NCBI GenBank assembly: GCA_049317525.1
Contig: JBMOIC010000015.1
Coordinates: 1-64,000, forward strand
Length of the DNA: 64,000 nucleotides
Reading direction: 5' to 3'
Source: UBA961 sp049317525
Lineage (GTDB): Bacteria; Bacteroidota; Ignavibacteria; Kapaibacteriales; UBA961
Positions 55,127-64,000 of this stretch are shown one piece after another. The notes beneath the pieces were generated by a model. The model was not told the origin of the DNA and did not search any database. It saw nothing but the letters and a program-made list of their open reading frames with translations. Within the stretch, counting starts at the first letter, position 1. Every line of letters begins with the position of its first letter. A program made the translations under genes and the position numbers.

Positions 55127-58088
55127 ATTTAACTAGTTTGAATTCTACTCTTCTATTCAATTCCCTTCCTTCTGCAGCATCATTATTTGCGATTGGCTTT
55201 GATTCTCCAAATCCTTTGGCAATCATTCTTGTATTAGTAATGCCTTTTTGCTCTAAATAGATGATTACTGATTTTGCTCTATTTTGAGAAAGCAAGAGAT
55301 TTGAAGCATCGCCACCTTTATTATCTGTATGAGCATGTACTTCAATGTTGAGATTAGGATATTCAATCAAAAAACTATACAGTTTATCTAAGAATAAAGT
55401 ACTTTCTGTTTTCAATACTGATTGATTTGATTCAAATAATAGATTTTTTAGTGAGAATGTTTTTCCTTCTTCGATTGCATCAGAGATTGATATTAATGGA
55501 ATATTTGGGTTAAATGTATATCCATTTTGCAATGCATTCCTTTTTATTTCGAATGCATCACTTATATAGTTTTTCACTTTAGGAATAAATCTATAGTCTA
55601 TTCCTGTTTTTAGTTCTACCGAAAATTTTCCTTCAAAATCTGTATCTATCGTCAGCAATTCTACCGATGTATTCATATCTTCTATTTTAATTGTACCCTG
55701 CAATGCCTTGTTATTTTTCTGATCATATAATACACCTTCAACTAATGCTGGTTTTAATGCTAATACGAAATTAACTGTATCATTTACACCCCTTTTTATT
55801 GAAAGTGTATCTACAGAAATTGACATTGTGTTAAATAGATTAACAATTGGCTCTATTATATATGCTTTTTTTTGTGAAAATGTTAAAGAATAGATACCAT
55901 ATTCATTTGTGGTTGTTCTTGATATTTCTTGCTGAGTTAATGGATCTTTTAATACTATAATCCCTTGTAGAAGATGTCCTTCTGCGTCTTTTAAAGCCCC
56001 TGATACAGAATATGGCAATGATGTTAATTGGAAATTTTTAATAAGTGTATCACCAAATTGACTTAGCTTCAAATCAATATTTTCTTTCTGTATTGCAAAT
56101 CCTTCTGCATTAATTTCTATAGTATATGTGTTTTTATCCTTAAAAGTCATCAGTGCATTGTCAGAAAAGTTTATTGTGTTCATCGGCAATTGCTCGCCAA
56201 AGTTATTTCTAATGATCAATCGTGGATTAATTTCTTCATTGTTTTCTGAATAAAACTTACTTTTTAAATAGATATCATTCTTTAGAACTACCATTTGTTT
56301 CTTGCCAAGGGCTACTTCGTAAGTTGTTGTTACATCTCGTGTTATATCATTTAAAATAGCAGTGAATGGTTGTTTTATACTATATTCTTTCCCCAAACTT
56401 AATCGAGTCATTATCCCTCCATTATGATTTTCAAGATTGATTATTGAATATAGCTTTGCTCCTGATTGCCATAAATCTTGAGTTAAGGAAGATTCAGTAA
56501 AGTTACCATTAGTTTGAATTGAGCAATCATCACTTATTAGTATGATACATCTTTGCGCCTGCTCTCTGAAAGGAAATTTTGTTGCTGTATGAATAGCTGT
56601 TGATGTAATTTCATCATTTCCTATTGCTGCTGCTTTCGAAAAGAACCTCAGAAATGCTTCAATATCTGCTGTTGGTTGAATCGTATCTTGAATCTTATCG
56701 CCGTATAGTATGCCACCAATCCTATAGTCAATCCCCGCATTTTTTAATTTATTTACAAATGATACTACATTAGCCCTTACTTCTAAGATTTCATCACCCA
56801 TGCTTCCGGAACAATCCATCAATAAAACAAAATCTACTGGTACAGGTATAAATGAAATTGATTGCTTTACACTAATTATTTGAAGCGTGGAATCCGAAAT
56901 AATAAATGAACTCTCATTTGCATTAGATATCATTTTATCTTGTTCATCTTTAATTTGTACTGTTATAGACTGTATGCCTGTATCAGTAATAATTCTTGAT
57001 TGTTCTAAAACAGTATATTTTGGATTTTTATGACTTATTATATTTTGCTCAATACCTTTTATTGAAATTTTAGGATAGTATGCAGAATAATACTGTTTAA
57101 AAATAGTATCATAAAGAGTCTTTGAAGATCCTGACATCTTATCAAGTGTATTTGCTAATTGATGATAACTGCTATTGAGACCTTTTACAATATTATAAAC
57201 TCTTTCTGATGAGTCGGAATCAAATGAAGTCCATTTATATGCAGTTGTATCACATGGAGCATCAGAAGCAATCTCAGTTTTCTTTTTTGCATCCGCTTTG
57301 GTATTAATCCGTATTAATGCATTTCCCTCTGTCATTACACTGGGTGTAACATTATTATCGAATGTATTAAGGCTTCCCAAGGAAAGAGCTCCTAGATTCA
57401 TTTCAATACCAAGCCTAAACTGATTATATACTGGATTCATATTCCCAGATGCAATTAAAAAATCTTTGATAATATGAGCGCTTATTCCAAAGTCAGGAGA
57501 AATATTTTTACCTCTAAAAAAGTTAGTATCCATTGAATACATTAATCTTGTATGCATGGTAAACCAATCATTTATGGTATAAGAAGCCATACCTGAAATA
57601 ATATTCAGACTATTATTAGGAGTATATGTATTATCTATTCCAATAGAAAATAACAATGCATTCAAAGGTGAAAAAAGTATTGATGCTGAATATTTAGCAT
57701 TAATTATCGAATCCTTAAAAAATCTACTGCCTACTCCAGCCCACATATATTTATCGATTAATGTAAACCCATAACCTACATGTATATTAAGGGGAATTTC
57801 TACAGGGAATGATGAGATAGAATCTAAAGAGGTAATAAAACCACCAGCAAAGCCATTGATTTTAATAAAACCAGCATATTGTCCTTTTTTCGAAAACTGA
57901 TTATCATAATTTGCGGCAAATAATAAATCAACTCCTTTCTCAACACCCAATAAAGCAGGATTCCAACTAACAGAAGTTGCATCGTTCAATAAACCCATTC
58001 TTCTATTGGTTAAGTTATGCGAAGTTAATTGTGAGTACACATTGTGAAATGACAAACATGCAATAAAAAGAAGTATAATAACTTTCAT
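55125..58088 (-). CDS. Beta-barrel, von Willebrand A and OmpA domain protein
   Basis: The 987-residue exported protein (signal peptide ending VYSQ) has an unusual order. Residues 20-260 form a beta-barrel-like domain whose start (GLLNDATSVSWNPALLG) resembles PorV/FadL-like barrels. Residues about 415-590 are a von Willebrand A domain with an intact metal site start, LLMDCSGSMGD. About 680-860 are carboxypeptidase-regulatory-like folds (GALKDAEGHLLQGIIVL, GVLYDQKNNKALQGTIKI). About 870-987 are a C-terminal OmpA domain (LLFESNQSVLKTES ... EVHAHTDNKGGDASNLLLSQ ... RELNRRVEFKLVK). It would span the outer membrane and peptidoglycan while displaying an adhesion-type domain. Confidence 0.85.
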   Translation of the reverse strand: MKVIILLFIACLSFHNVYSQLTSHNLTNRRMGLLNDATSVSWNPALLGVEKGVDLLFAANYDNQFSKKGQYAGFIKINGFAGGFITSLDSISSFPVEIPLNIHVGYGFTLIDKYMWAGVGSRFFKDSIINAKYSASILFSPLNALLFSIGIDNTYTPNNSLNIISGMASYTINDWFTMHTRLMYSMDTNFFRGKNISPDFGISAHIIKDFLIASGNMNPVYNQFRLGIEMNLGALSLGSLNTFDNNVTPSVMTEGNALIRINTKADAKKKTEIASDAPCDTTAYKWTSFDSDSSERVYNIVKGLNSSYHQLANTLDKMSGSSKTLYDTIFKQYYSAYYPKISIKGIEQNIISHKNPKYTVLEQSRIITDTGIQSITVQIKDEQDKMISNANESSFIISDSTLQIISVKQSISFIPVPVDFVLLMDCSGSMGDEILEVRANVVSFVNKLKNAGIDYRIGGILYGDKIQDTIQPTADIEAFLRFFSKAAAIGNDEITSTAIHTATKFPFREQAQRCIILISDDCSIQTNGNFTESSLTQDLWQSGAKLYSIINLENHNGGIMTRLSLGKEYSIKQPFTAILNDITRDVTTTYEVALGKKQMVVLKNDIYLKSKFYSENNEEINPRLIIRNNFGEQLPMNTINFSDNALMTFKDKNTYTIEINAEGFAIQKENIDLKLSQFGDTLIKNFQLTSLPYSVSGALKDAEGHLLQGIIVLKDPLTQQEISRTTTNEYGIYSLTFSQKKAYIIEPIVNLFNTMSISVDTLSIKRGVNDTVNFVLALKPALVEGVLYDQKNNKALQGTIKIEDMNTSVELLTIDTDFEGKFSVELKTGIDYRFIPKVKNYISDAFEIKRNALQNGYTFNPNIPLISISDAIEEGKTFSLKNLLFESNQSVLKTESTLFLDKLYSFLIEYPNLNIEVHAHTDNKGGDASNLLLSQNRAKSVIIYLEQKGITNTRMIAKGFGESKPIANNDAAEGRELNRRVEFKLVK

Positions 58089-58389
58089 TCCCTACCCTTA
58101 ATACATTCTATGAATTAAATATCTTGATACATGTAAATATATTATTTATTAGATAAATAGATGGTGTTTTTAATCATCATTCAATCTTCCTTTAAAAAAC
58201 AATGCAGCCATTTTCAGTGAAAATGGCTGCAGTTGTGTATCCTTCCCCTGATTTGAATTGCAAAAAGCTTTGTCAGCTTTTCACACAGACAAAATTAACT
58301 CATACAGCAACTGCTAATACCCTACAAAACCCCCTCAATATTGTTCTTTTATCTATATTATTCACGTAATACTACTTGTTATCTACTTA
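58089..58389. other. Intergenic region, 301 bp
   Basis: No gene is seen. It holds the minus-strand hairpin terminator listed separately and, closer to the 55125-58088 gene, AT-rich sequence expected to contain that gene's promoter. No recognisable operator or RNA was found. Confidence 0.6.
58193..58231 (-). terminator. Rho-independent terminator after TPR-LuxR regulator
   Basis: A perfect 13-bp stem (TGCAGCCATTTTC / GAAAATGGCTGCA) with a 3-nt loop is followed on the minus strand by TTGTTTTTTAAAG. It sits 159 bases past the stop of the regulator gene, so the transcript has a long 3' end. Confidence 0.8.
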
Positions 58390-59940
58390 TTAATGATGTT
58401 GATCTATGCTTTCAATGGCAACTGACAAAGAGATACTTCTTTTTAAACCTATTTTTTTTCTTAATCTAAGCCTATGATTTTCTACATTTTTCAGCGTAAT
58501 ATTCATGAGATCTGCTATTTCAGAGGAAGTTTTACCCATTTTTATAAGTTTAGAAATCAATAGTTCTGTTTTAGTAAGATTAGGATATTGCTTATGAATT
58601 ACTCTTGTAAATTCCGGATTCTTAGAATCAAATTGCTGTAAAAGTGTGTGTAATATCGATGCCGTATTGGCATGATATTCTAGAGTCTCATTAATTGTTT
58701 CATATACTGATAATGATATTTTCTTAGCTTTATAGAGAGATAATATATTTTTTGAAATATGATTTTGATGATCATTCATCATTGATATCTGGGTTAAGGC
58801 TTCATTCAGACTTTGATATAATGATAGATTTTCTGCCATTATTTTTTTATAATTAATTGTATCATATCTAGATTCAAATTCATTTTTCTTGTGATTTGAT
58901 TCTGCCTCTAATTCTATGACTTTCTTTTCTACTTCTTCATTTTTTATTTTTTGTTCAATCTCTCTTGCTTCTTTAAATGCATAGAAAGCATGCTTCCAAT
59001 CATCAACATTAATTGCTGCATTGCACCAATCATCTAATATTAATACTTGAGGATGAGTAAATTCATTATTCTTTGCAATGGTAAGGGCATGCGAAAAATA
59101 CAAAGTAGCCGATGCATAATCATAAAGTGGAGAATCTTTTTTTGAAAACATTCCTGCAATAAAAATATTTGCTTCTAGCTGACGAATTGGCATATCTAAC
59201 TGCTCGGCATAAAGCAAAGCTTTAAACAAAAACTCTTTGCCTTCTTCCCATTTTTTTGTTTGAATATATAACTCACCTTTTGACAATAATAGAACAAAAT
59301 TTGATTCTGGTCTTTGGATATGATTTTGTTCATTATACTGTTCGAATTGATCAATATATTTCAATGCATTTTTATAATCAAATATAGTTATATAATCCAT
59401 TGCAAGATTAAACAATGTATTTGACACTGTGTTTTTGCTTAATTCGTGTAATTGTGGTAAAGATAGATATTGATGATATAATTCTATGGCTTTTTCAAAT
59501 TGACTTAGATTACTATATACAACTGCTTTTTTTGCTATACAATCTGTATAACAAATTGTATGAATTCCACCATGCTTGATGGATACTAATTCCGCTTCTA
59601 AGATACTTTGCAATGATTCTGAATACAATCCCTTTTTATTTAATTGAGTAGATAATGACAATAGTGCTCTGGCTTGAGCTTCATACTGCTTATATTTTTT
59701 AAATAAAGAAATCACTTTTTTTAAAGATGCTATTGATATATCAATTGATTGGTTTTTTAAATTAATAATTGTTTCTACATATTCGATATATGCTAATAGG
59801 ACAGGTTTTTTACTTCTTTGATAAAAATCTTTGATAAGAGAAATATGAATATCTGCATCATTATATATTCCACTATATATAATATCAAGTGCTTTTTTTC
59901 TTATATCTTCGAATGCCATTTCTTTATATAAAGTTTTCAT
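58390..59940 (-). CDS. TPR-repeat regulator with LuxR-type DNA-binding domain
   Basis: The 516-residue protein has TPR-like helices through about residue 330, for example ARALLSLSTQLNKKGLYSES and FEKAIELYHQYLSL. A coiled coil lies near 330-380 (EREIEQKIKNEEVEKKVIEL region), and a C-terminal HTH lies near 455-510 (LTKTELLISKLIKMGKTSSE then IADLMNITLKNVENHRLRLR). No signal peptide or membrane segment is evident, unlike many Bacteroidota members with this layout. It likely senses a protein or small-molecule signal through the TPR part and regulates transcription. No response-regulator receiver domain is present. It is upstream of no obvious target, with citrate synthase as the next gene on the same strand. 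Confidence 0.88.
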   Translation of the reverse strand: MKTLYKEMAFEDIRKKALDIIYSGIYNDADIHISLIKDFYQRSKKPVLLAYIEYVETIINLKNQSIDISIASLKKVISLFKKYKQYEAQARALLSLSTQLNKKGLYSESLQSILEAELVSIKHGGIHTICYTDCIAKKAVVYSNLSQFEKAIELYHQYLSLPQLHELSKNTVSNTLFNLAMDYITIFDYKNALKYIDQFEQYNEQNHIQRPESNFVLLLSKGELYIQTKKWEEGKEFLFKALLYAEQLDMPIRQLEANIFIAGMFSKKDSPLYDYASATLYFSHALTIAKNNEFTHPQVLILDDWCNAAINVDDWKHAFYAFKEAREIEQKIKNEEVEKKVIELEAESNHKKNEFESRYDTINYKKIMAENLSLYQSLNEALTQISMMNDHQNHISKNILSLYKAKKISLSVYETINETLEYHANTASILHTLLQQFDSKNPEFTRVIHKQYPNLTKTELLISKLIKMGKTSSEIADLMNITLKNVENHRLRLRKKIGLKRSISLSVAIESIDQHH

Positions 59941-59979
59941 TGTAATTTTTAAAAGTTTATCACTAATTAGATTTTACAC

Positions 59980-60016
59980 AAATAAAAATAGGTTTATTCA
60001 ATATGAATAAACCTAT
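59980..60016 (-). terminator. Rho-independent terminator after citrate synthase gene
   Basis: A perfect 12-bp stem (ATAGGTTTATTC / GAATAAACCTAT) with a 5-nt loop is followed on the minus strand by TTTTTATTT. It ends the citrate synthase transcript, 23 bases past its stop, before the regulator gene. Confidence 0.85.
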
Positions 60017-60038
60017 AATCAAATATTTAATTGCAGGA

Positions 60039-61310
60039 TTATTTTATCATACTGCGAAGTTCGGCAAATGTCATAGATTTTGGGCGCACAATAGAAGATC
60101 CCAACATACGATGAACTAGTATTTGCGAACAAATTCCCATTGCTCTGGAGACACCAAACATTACAGTATAAAATTCAAATTCTTTCATACCATAATAGTA
60201 TAATAATGAGCCAGAAGCTGCATCAACATTTGGCCAAGGATTTTTTGCTTTACCTTGTTCTGTAAGAACTTCAGGAACAATTTTGAAAAGTTTTTTCATG
60301 AATTGCACATTATCATCATTAAGATCATGTGAATCTGCAAAATTATAAAAAGCGGTAAATCGTGGATCTGTAACTCTTAACACTGCATGGCCATATCCTG
60401 GTATTACTTGGCCGCCAGCTAGGCGTTTGAAACAGTATTCTCTTAATGCCTCATCGCTAGGAACTCCACCAAACTCTTCACGTAAATCCATGATAAATCT
60501 TAAACATTCCTGATTAGCTAAACCATGAAGTGGGCCAGCCAAACCATTTAATCCAGCGCTTACAGAATAGAATACATCCGATAATGCAGAACTTACTACA
60601 TGAGATGTCATTGCACTAACATTTCCACCTTCATGATCACTGTGTAATACTAGATATAAGCGAACTAAATCTTCCCATGACTTATCATTACTTACACCTA
60701 ACATTTTAGCAAAATTTGCGCTCCAATCTAAACCAGCAGTTGGTTCTATTAGTTCTCCTTTATCAAAGCGGATGCGGTAAATACCGGCAGCAATCGTTGT
60801 AACGCTTCCAAGAAGTGCAATACAATCTTCTAAAGTTGCTTTCCACAAATCATCTTTGGAAGCACCTGCTTCATATGCACTTCTAAATGCAGAGTATTTT
60901 TCCATCGCCAAGATACCAATACTTAACATCACCATTGGATGCGTATCTTTAGGTAATGCTTTTAAGACATTCCATACGGAATCTGGGACATGAGCTTTTG
61001 CTGCGAATGCTGCACTAATTTCTGCTCTTTCTTCATCATTTGGTAAAGATCCAGTACAAAGAAGAAAGAATATATCTTCTGGAGATTGAGTAGTTAATTC
61101 TAAAATAGGAATATTACGGATTCTTAAACCTTCATCTGCAGAAACTGAAGAAGTTTCACATAATAGTGCAGGAACTGCGCGCATTCCACCTAAAACTTGC
61201 TCAATTGCTACAGTTGTAATTTGTGAATCACCATGCTCTTTTAATAACGATGTTCTTTCTGCACGAAGCTGGGGAAGCTTTTCATCAAGCCGCGCCTTGA
61301 ACAAATCCAT
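60039..61310 (-). CDS. gltA: Citrate synthase, mitochondrial-type
   Basis: About 423 residues; the ATG giving MDLFKARLDEKL follows AGGTGATTTAC, a better site than the GTG three codons upstream. It condenses oxaloacetate and acetyl-CoA in the citric acid cycle. The catalytic residues are visible: His in GLAGPLHGLANQE, His in IPGYGHAVLRVTDPR and Asp in NVDAASGSLLYYYGM. These and HSDHEGGNVSAMTSH match eukaryotic mitochondrial citrate synthases more closely than the hexameric E. coli type. It has its own promoter and terminator. Confidence 0.96.
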   Translation of the reverse strand: MDLFKARLDEKLPQLRAERTSLLKEHGDSQITTVAIEQVLGGMRAVPALLCETSSVSADEGLRIRNIPILELTTQSPEDIFFLLCTGSLPNDEERAEISAAFAAKAHVPDSVWNVLKALPKDTHPMVMLSIGILAMEKYSAFRSAYEAGASKDDLWKATLEDCIALLGSVTTIAAGIYRIRFDKGELIEPTAGLDWSANFAKMLGVSNDKSWEDLVRLYLVLHSDHEGGNVSAMTSHVVSSALSDVFYSVSAGLNGLAGPLHGLANQECLRFIMDLREEFGGVPSDEALREYCFKRLAGGQVIPGYGHAVLRVTDPRFTAFYNFADSHDLNDDNVQFMKKLFKIVPEVLTEQGKAKNPWPNVDAASGSLLYYYGMKEFEFYTVMFGVSRAMGICSQILVHRMLGSSIVRPKSMTFAELRSMIK

Positions 61311-61500
61311 GTAAATCACCTAGGTTTTATTGTGTGTTGAAATTATATAATCTTTTTGTTTTGATTGTCAGTGTGTACAATCTTGAATTATTTACACAAA
61401 ATTACAGAATGTAAGGGGATTTTAAGACTGAAAATAGTGCTTATCCAAAAAATATATTTTCTTGCTTAAATCTTTGAAACTAATCATCCCATGTTTATGA

Positions 61501-62622
61501 TTAAAGATTCGCTGAAAATTCTACAATTGCCTTTCCTAAGCTTTCCCAAGACAATTCATTTTTTAATGATTGTACAGCAGCAATGTATTGATCTGATAGC
61601 TTATTAGAAAAAAAAGAATGCACTGAATCTGCAATTGCTTGTGGGTCAGGCTTATCTATCAACATACCTGCCGAACCATTATATAATGCCTCACTCAAAC
61701 TTCCAACATTAGTAGCAATAACTGGTGTTTCAAAATGATGAGCAATTGCTATAATTCCACTTTGAGTGGCTGATATATATGGCAAAATGCACGCATCTGC
61801 AGCAGAAAAGAACATTGGAGTTTCTACATCGCTGATATATCTAATATGCAAACTAATTTTGTGTTGGAGATCTAAGGAGTCTATTTGTTGTTGATACTTA
61901 TCAAATGAACCATACATTTCTCCAGCTATCACTAAATGATAAGAATCTGGCAAGAGTTTCATAGCATCTAATAATAATGAAAGTCCTTTATACGATCTGA
62001 TAAAACCGAAGAAAAGTAGAATATGTTTATCACTAGGTATATGTAATGATTTACAAGCTTCGTCTCTAGAAATTCTGCCTCCAAAGTGATTATACAATGG
62101 ATGATTGTGTCTACATATTTTAGCTTGTGGTTTTAAGGATAAGAGGTCCTTTTCAACTGTTTCACTCATCACAATAAACCCATCATATCTATTAAGAAAA
62201 TAACGGGTTAATGCAATATCACCTGGACGTCGTTCATGGGGTAAAGCATTATCGACAATACATATTTTTTTTGTTTTTTTATTGACTCTTGCTGCTACAG
62301 CACCCAAAGATGGAGCTACAAATGGCATCCAAAACTTAGTGAGTAGAATTTCTGGATGTATTTTATTAATTTCTTTTGCTGTAGAATACCATGACAATGG
62401 ATTGATACTATCTAGGATACGAATCGATGGTATTGGATCTGCTATATCATGTTCGGTAACAAATTGAGTTTCCCCTGGAAACAATATATCTGGATATTGT
62501 CTAGAAAAGGTAAATGCACAAGGATTATGACCTAAATGTTCGAATGCCCTGTATAATGAAGCATTAAATTGGGCAATTCCACCACGAAAAGGATAAAAAG
62601 TAGATAGATATGCAATATTCAC
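61501..62622 (-). CDS. Family 4 glycosyltransferase
   Basis: The 373-residue protein begins (from a GTG codon) with NIAYLSTFYPFRGGIAQFNA, the N-terminal Rossmann domain of GT4 enzymes. In the C-terminal domain are FFGFIRSYKGLSLLLDAMKL near 205-225, ACILPYISATQSGIIAIAHH and PVIATNVGSLSEAL, with the E-x7-E region reduced. It transfers a sugar from a nucleotide donor, probably in surface glycan synthesis. It lies 14 bp after the family 9 glycosyltransferase on the same strand, forming a pair. Confidence 0.92.
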   Translation of the reverse strand: MNIAYLSTFYPFRGGIAQFNASLYRAFEHLGHNPCAFTFSRQYPDILFPGETQFVTEHDIADPIPSIRILDSINPLSWYSTAKEINKIHPEILLTKFWMPFVAPSLGAVAARVNKKTKKICIVDNALPHERRPGDIALTRYFLNRYDGFIVMSETVEKDLLSLKPQAKICRHNHPLYNHFGGRISRDEACKSLHIPSDKHILLFFGFIRSYKGLSLLLDAMKLLPDSYHLVIAGEMYGSFDKYQQQIDSLDLQHKISLHIRYISDVETPMFFSAADACILPYISATQSGIIAIAHHFETPVIATNVGSLSEALYNGSAGMLIDKPDPQAIADSVHSFFSNKLSDQYIAAVQSLKNELSWESLGKAIVEFSANL

Positions 62623-62636
62623 TGTAATTTCTACAC

Positions 62637-63725
62637 TTAAGAAATATGTCTTTGAATGGCATTAAACACTTGATCTGTGGAAATATCATTCATGCATTGT
62701 CTATTACGACTACATTTCGCCCCATAATAACAATCACATCCAGTGCTAGGCTCAATGATCTCTCCATTTCCAAATAATGAAAATTCATGCTTATTGAAAA
62801 TATTATTGAAAAGAATCATTTTTTTACCTAAACCTAATGCAATATGCATCATCATAGAAACAGCCGTGACAATTCCATCACATTGGCTTGTAATCGAAAT
62901 AAATTCCTCTAAACTGAATGTTCCTAAATACTTAGCACCTGTTTTTTGTTGATAAACTAGATTCTGTTCATGTTCATCAATTCCGCCCAAAAGCAAAGGC
63001 TCAAATCCAGCATTTTGTAATAATTGGATTAGTTCAATCCAATTATCTGAAGGCCATAATCTAGTTGGCCATCGCTTACCACAACCAGTATTAAGACCAA
63101 TAATTTTCTTGCTATTAGCCTCTTTCTTAAGAATTACCCATTTATCAACCAATTGTTCATTTACATTCAGAAGATATCGTTCGCGATTATAAGTAAATCC
63201 ACATATTTCAAATATTTCTTCTAAATAACTTTTTGTATTGATCTGGGATTCATTATCGAATAAACCTGTGAGAATCTTATGTTCGGCTAAATTATTTGCT
63301 GTATTTAGATGTCCATCACGCCAGATAAAACCATATTTCTCGATTGCATTGATATCCGAAAGAAGCATACAAGCTTCTTGATCTTTATCTAAATTTATTG
63401 CAATATCAAAGTGTTTGTGGCTTAGAGTAAATACAGATGTAAAAGAAAATGGAAGTATTGTGTCAATTTCTTTTTTTGGAAGAATATCTGGAGTATGGGT
63501 AATCCATGTAATATGACATCCCGGATAGAATGTTCTGTATTTTTCTACTAAGGGAGTAGTTCTTATTACATCACCAATAGCACCTAATTTTATGATAAGA
63601 ATTCTTTTAGTAATCTTATCATAATCAGCACAATCAGTACATATACTACCACTCAATTTATTTGGAGTGCATGGTATTTCGCCACGAAAATGGCGACAAT
63701 CAAATTTAACTTCTGATATATTCAT
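62637..63725 (-). CDS. Family 9 glycosyltransferase with N-terminal cysteine cluster
   Basis: The 362-residue protein has a GT9 (heptosyltransferase-like) core: RILIIKLGAIGDVIRTTPLV near 42-61, IGLNTGCGKRWPTRLWPSDN near 210-229, and a SQCDGIVTAVSMMMHIALGLG donor-side segment. Ahead of it is a short segment with Cys10, Cys19, Cys29 and Cys32 (DCRHFRGEIPC ... GSICTDC). More cysteines occur near the end (GCDCYYGAKCSRNRQC). These may bind zinc or an iron-sulfur cluster. The same N-terminal cluster is known in some other GT9 proteins, so it is probably functional. Divergent from the last gene by 109 bp. Confidence 0.9.
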   Translation of the reverse strand: MNISEVKFDCRHFRGEIPCTPNKLSGSICTDCADYDKITKRILIIKLGAIGDVIRTTPLVEKYRTFYPGCHITWITHTPDILPKKEIDTILPFSFTSVFTLSHKHFDIAINLDKDQEACMLLSDINAIEKYGFIWRDGHLNTANNLAEHKILTGLFDNESQINTKSYLEEIFEICGFTYNRERYLLNVNEQLVDKWVILKKEANSKKIIGLNTGCGKRWPTRLWPSDNWIELIQLLQNAGFEPLLLGGIDEHEQNLVYQQKTGAKYLGTFSLEEFISITSQCDGIVTAVSMMMHIALGLGKKMILFNNIFNKHEFSLFGNGEIIEPSTGCDCYYGAKCSRNRQCMNDISTDQVFNAIQRHIS

Positions 63726-63834
63726 CTATACAAAATTCTTTAAGCTTTAAATTAGATAAAGAAGTATTTTATGGTATAAATCGTGCTATTTTTGCACCCA
63801 CATTGATTCAATAAATCTTCAAAAAGAACTTTGC

Positions 63835-64000
63835 ATGAAGTCTGTTCTGGTTATCGCATATTATTTTCCTCCTTCAGGTGGGCCAGGAGTTCAAAGGGTA
63901 TTAAAACATATTCAATACTTAAGGGAATTCGGTTGGAATCCAATAGTATTAACAGTTTCAAATGGCGATTTTCCTGCAAGAGATGAGTCTCTATTAGAAA
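63835..64000 (+). CDS. Glycosyltransferase, N-terminal part only (window edge)
   Basis: An open reading frame starts at the ATG at 63835 and runs off the window after 55 codons. It reads MKSVLVIAYYFPPSGGPGVQ then RVLKHIQYLREFGWNPIVLT, the N-terminal Rossmann start of GT4-type sugar transferases (the G-P/G-V-Q-R region is typical). Together with the two preceding genes it suggests an envelope glycan cluster that continues outside the window. Confidence 0.75.
   Translation, partial: MKSVLVIAYYFPPSGGPGVQRVLKHIQYLREFGWNPIVLTVSNGDFPARDESLLE

Overview
The window is a continuous chromosomal stretch of an AT-rich (roughly one third GC by eye), Gram-negative bacterium of the Bacteroidota/Chlorobi side of the tree; a Kapabacteria- or Ignavibacteria-like lineage fits best, but this is inference. 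Reasons: several large secreted proteins end in type IX secretion system (T9SS) C-terminal sorting domains (PNP motif, final beta-strand block, basic last residue); there is outer-membrane machinery (BamD, SurA, two OmpA-type proteins); choice-of-anchor, Ig-like and SBBP repeats occur; and there is a PG_1098-like methyltransferase and a mitochondrial-type citrate synthase. No phage, insertion sequence, integrase, CRISPR array or toxin-antitoxin pair was found.

Layout. 1-5.3 kb: the end of an initiator-type tRNA-Met, a photolyase/cryptochrome homologue, an ATP-grasp ligase, an arsC-acr3 arsenic resistance pair and a secreted protein of unknown function. 5.4-8 kb: mutS. 8.1-18 kb: an extracellular-protein block with two tandem paralogous Ig-domain T9SS cargo proteins on the plus strand, facing two paralogous glycine-rich repeat proteins and a small T9SS cargo protein on the minus strand. 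18-21.7 kb: acyl-CoA thioesterase and bamD, diverging from recO and a CNNM/CBS membrane protein.

21.7-37.5 kb: ten co-oriented minus-strand genes. In transcription order these are an SBBP-repeat T9SS cargo protein, an outer-membrane protein with two OmpA domains, selD, lepB, a beta-CASP metallo-hydrolase, an M24 peptidase, a triple-parvulin chaperone, surA, exodeoxyribonuclease III and a SAM methyltransferase. Several serve export and folding of envelope proteins. 37.7-43.8 kb: an internally duplicated membrane protein, a flippase with a family 2 glycosyltransferase, ribulose-phosphate epimerase and another T9SS cargo protein. 43.9-45.3 kb: mraZ-rsmH, preceded by a 668-bp gene-free region with two near-identical GTGGG-repeat modules and a possible structured RNA. 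46-52.6 kb: a STAND/AAA-type ATPase, then sbcC and sbcD. 52.6-54.8 kb: membrane pyrophosphatase. 55 kb: tRNA-Val. 55.1-61.3 kb: a large barrel-vWA-OmpA protein, a TPR-LuxR regulator and citrate synthase. 61.5-64 kb: three sugar transferases, the last cut by the window edge.

Nothing here is a clearly new multi-gene system. The best leads are the mraZ upstream region (repeated box module plus an 11-bp closing stem around a possible structured RNA), the shared unclassified C-terminal domain of the two glycine-rich secreted proteins, the barrel-vWA-OmpA protein, and the STAND-type ATPase beside SbcCD.
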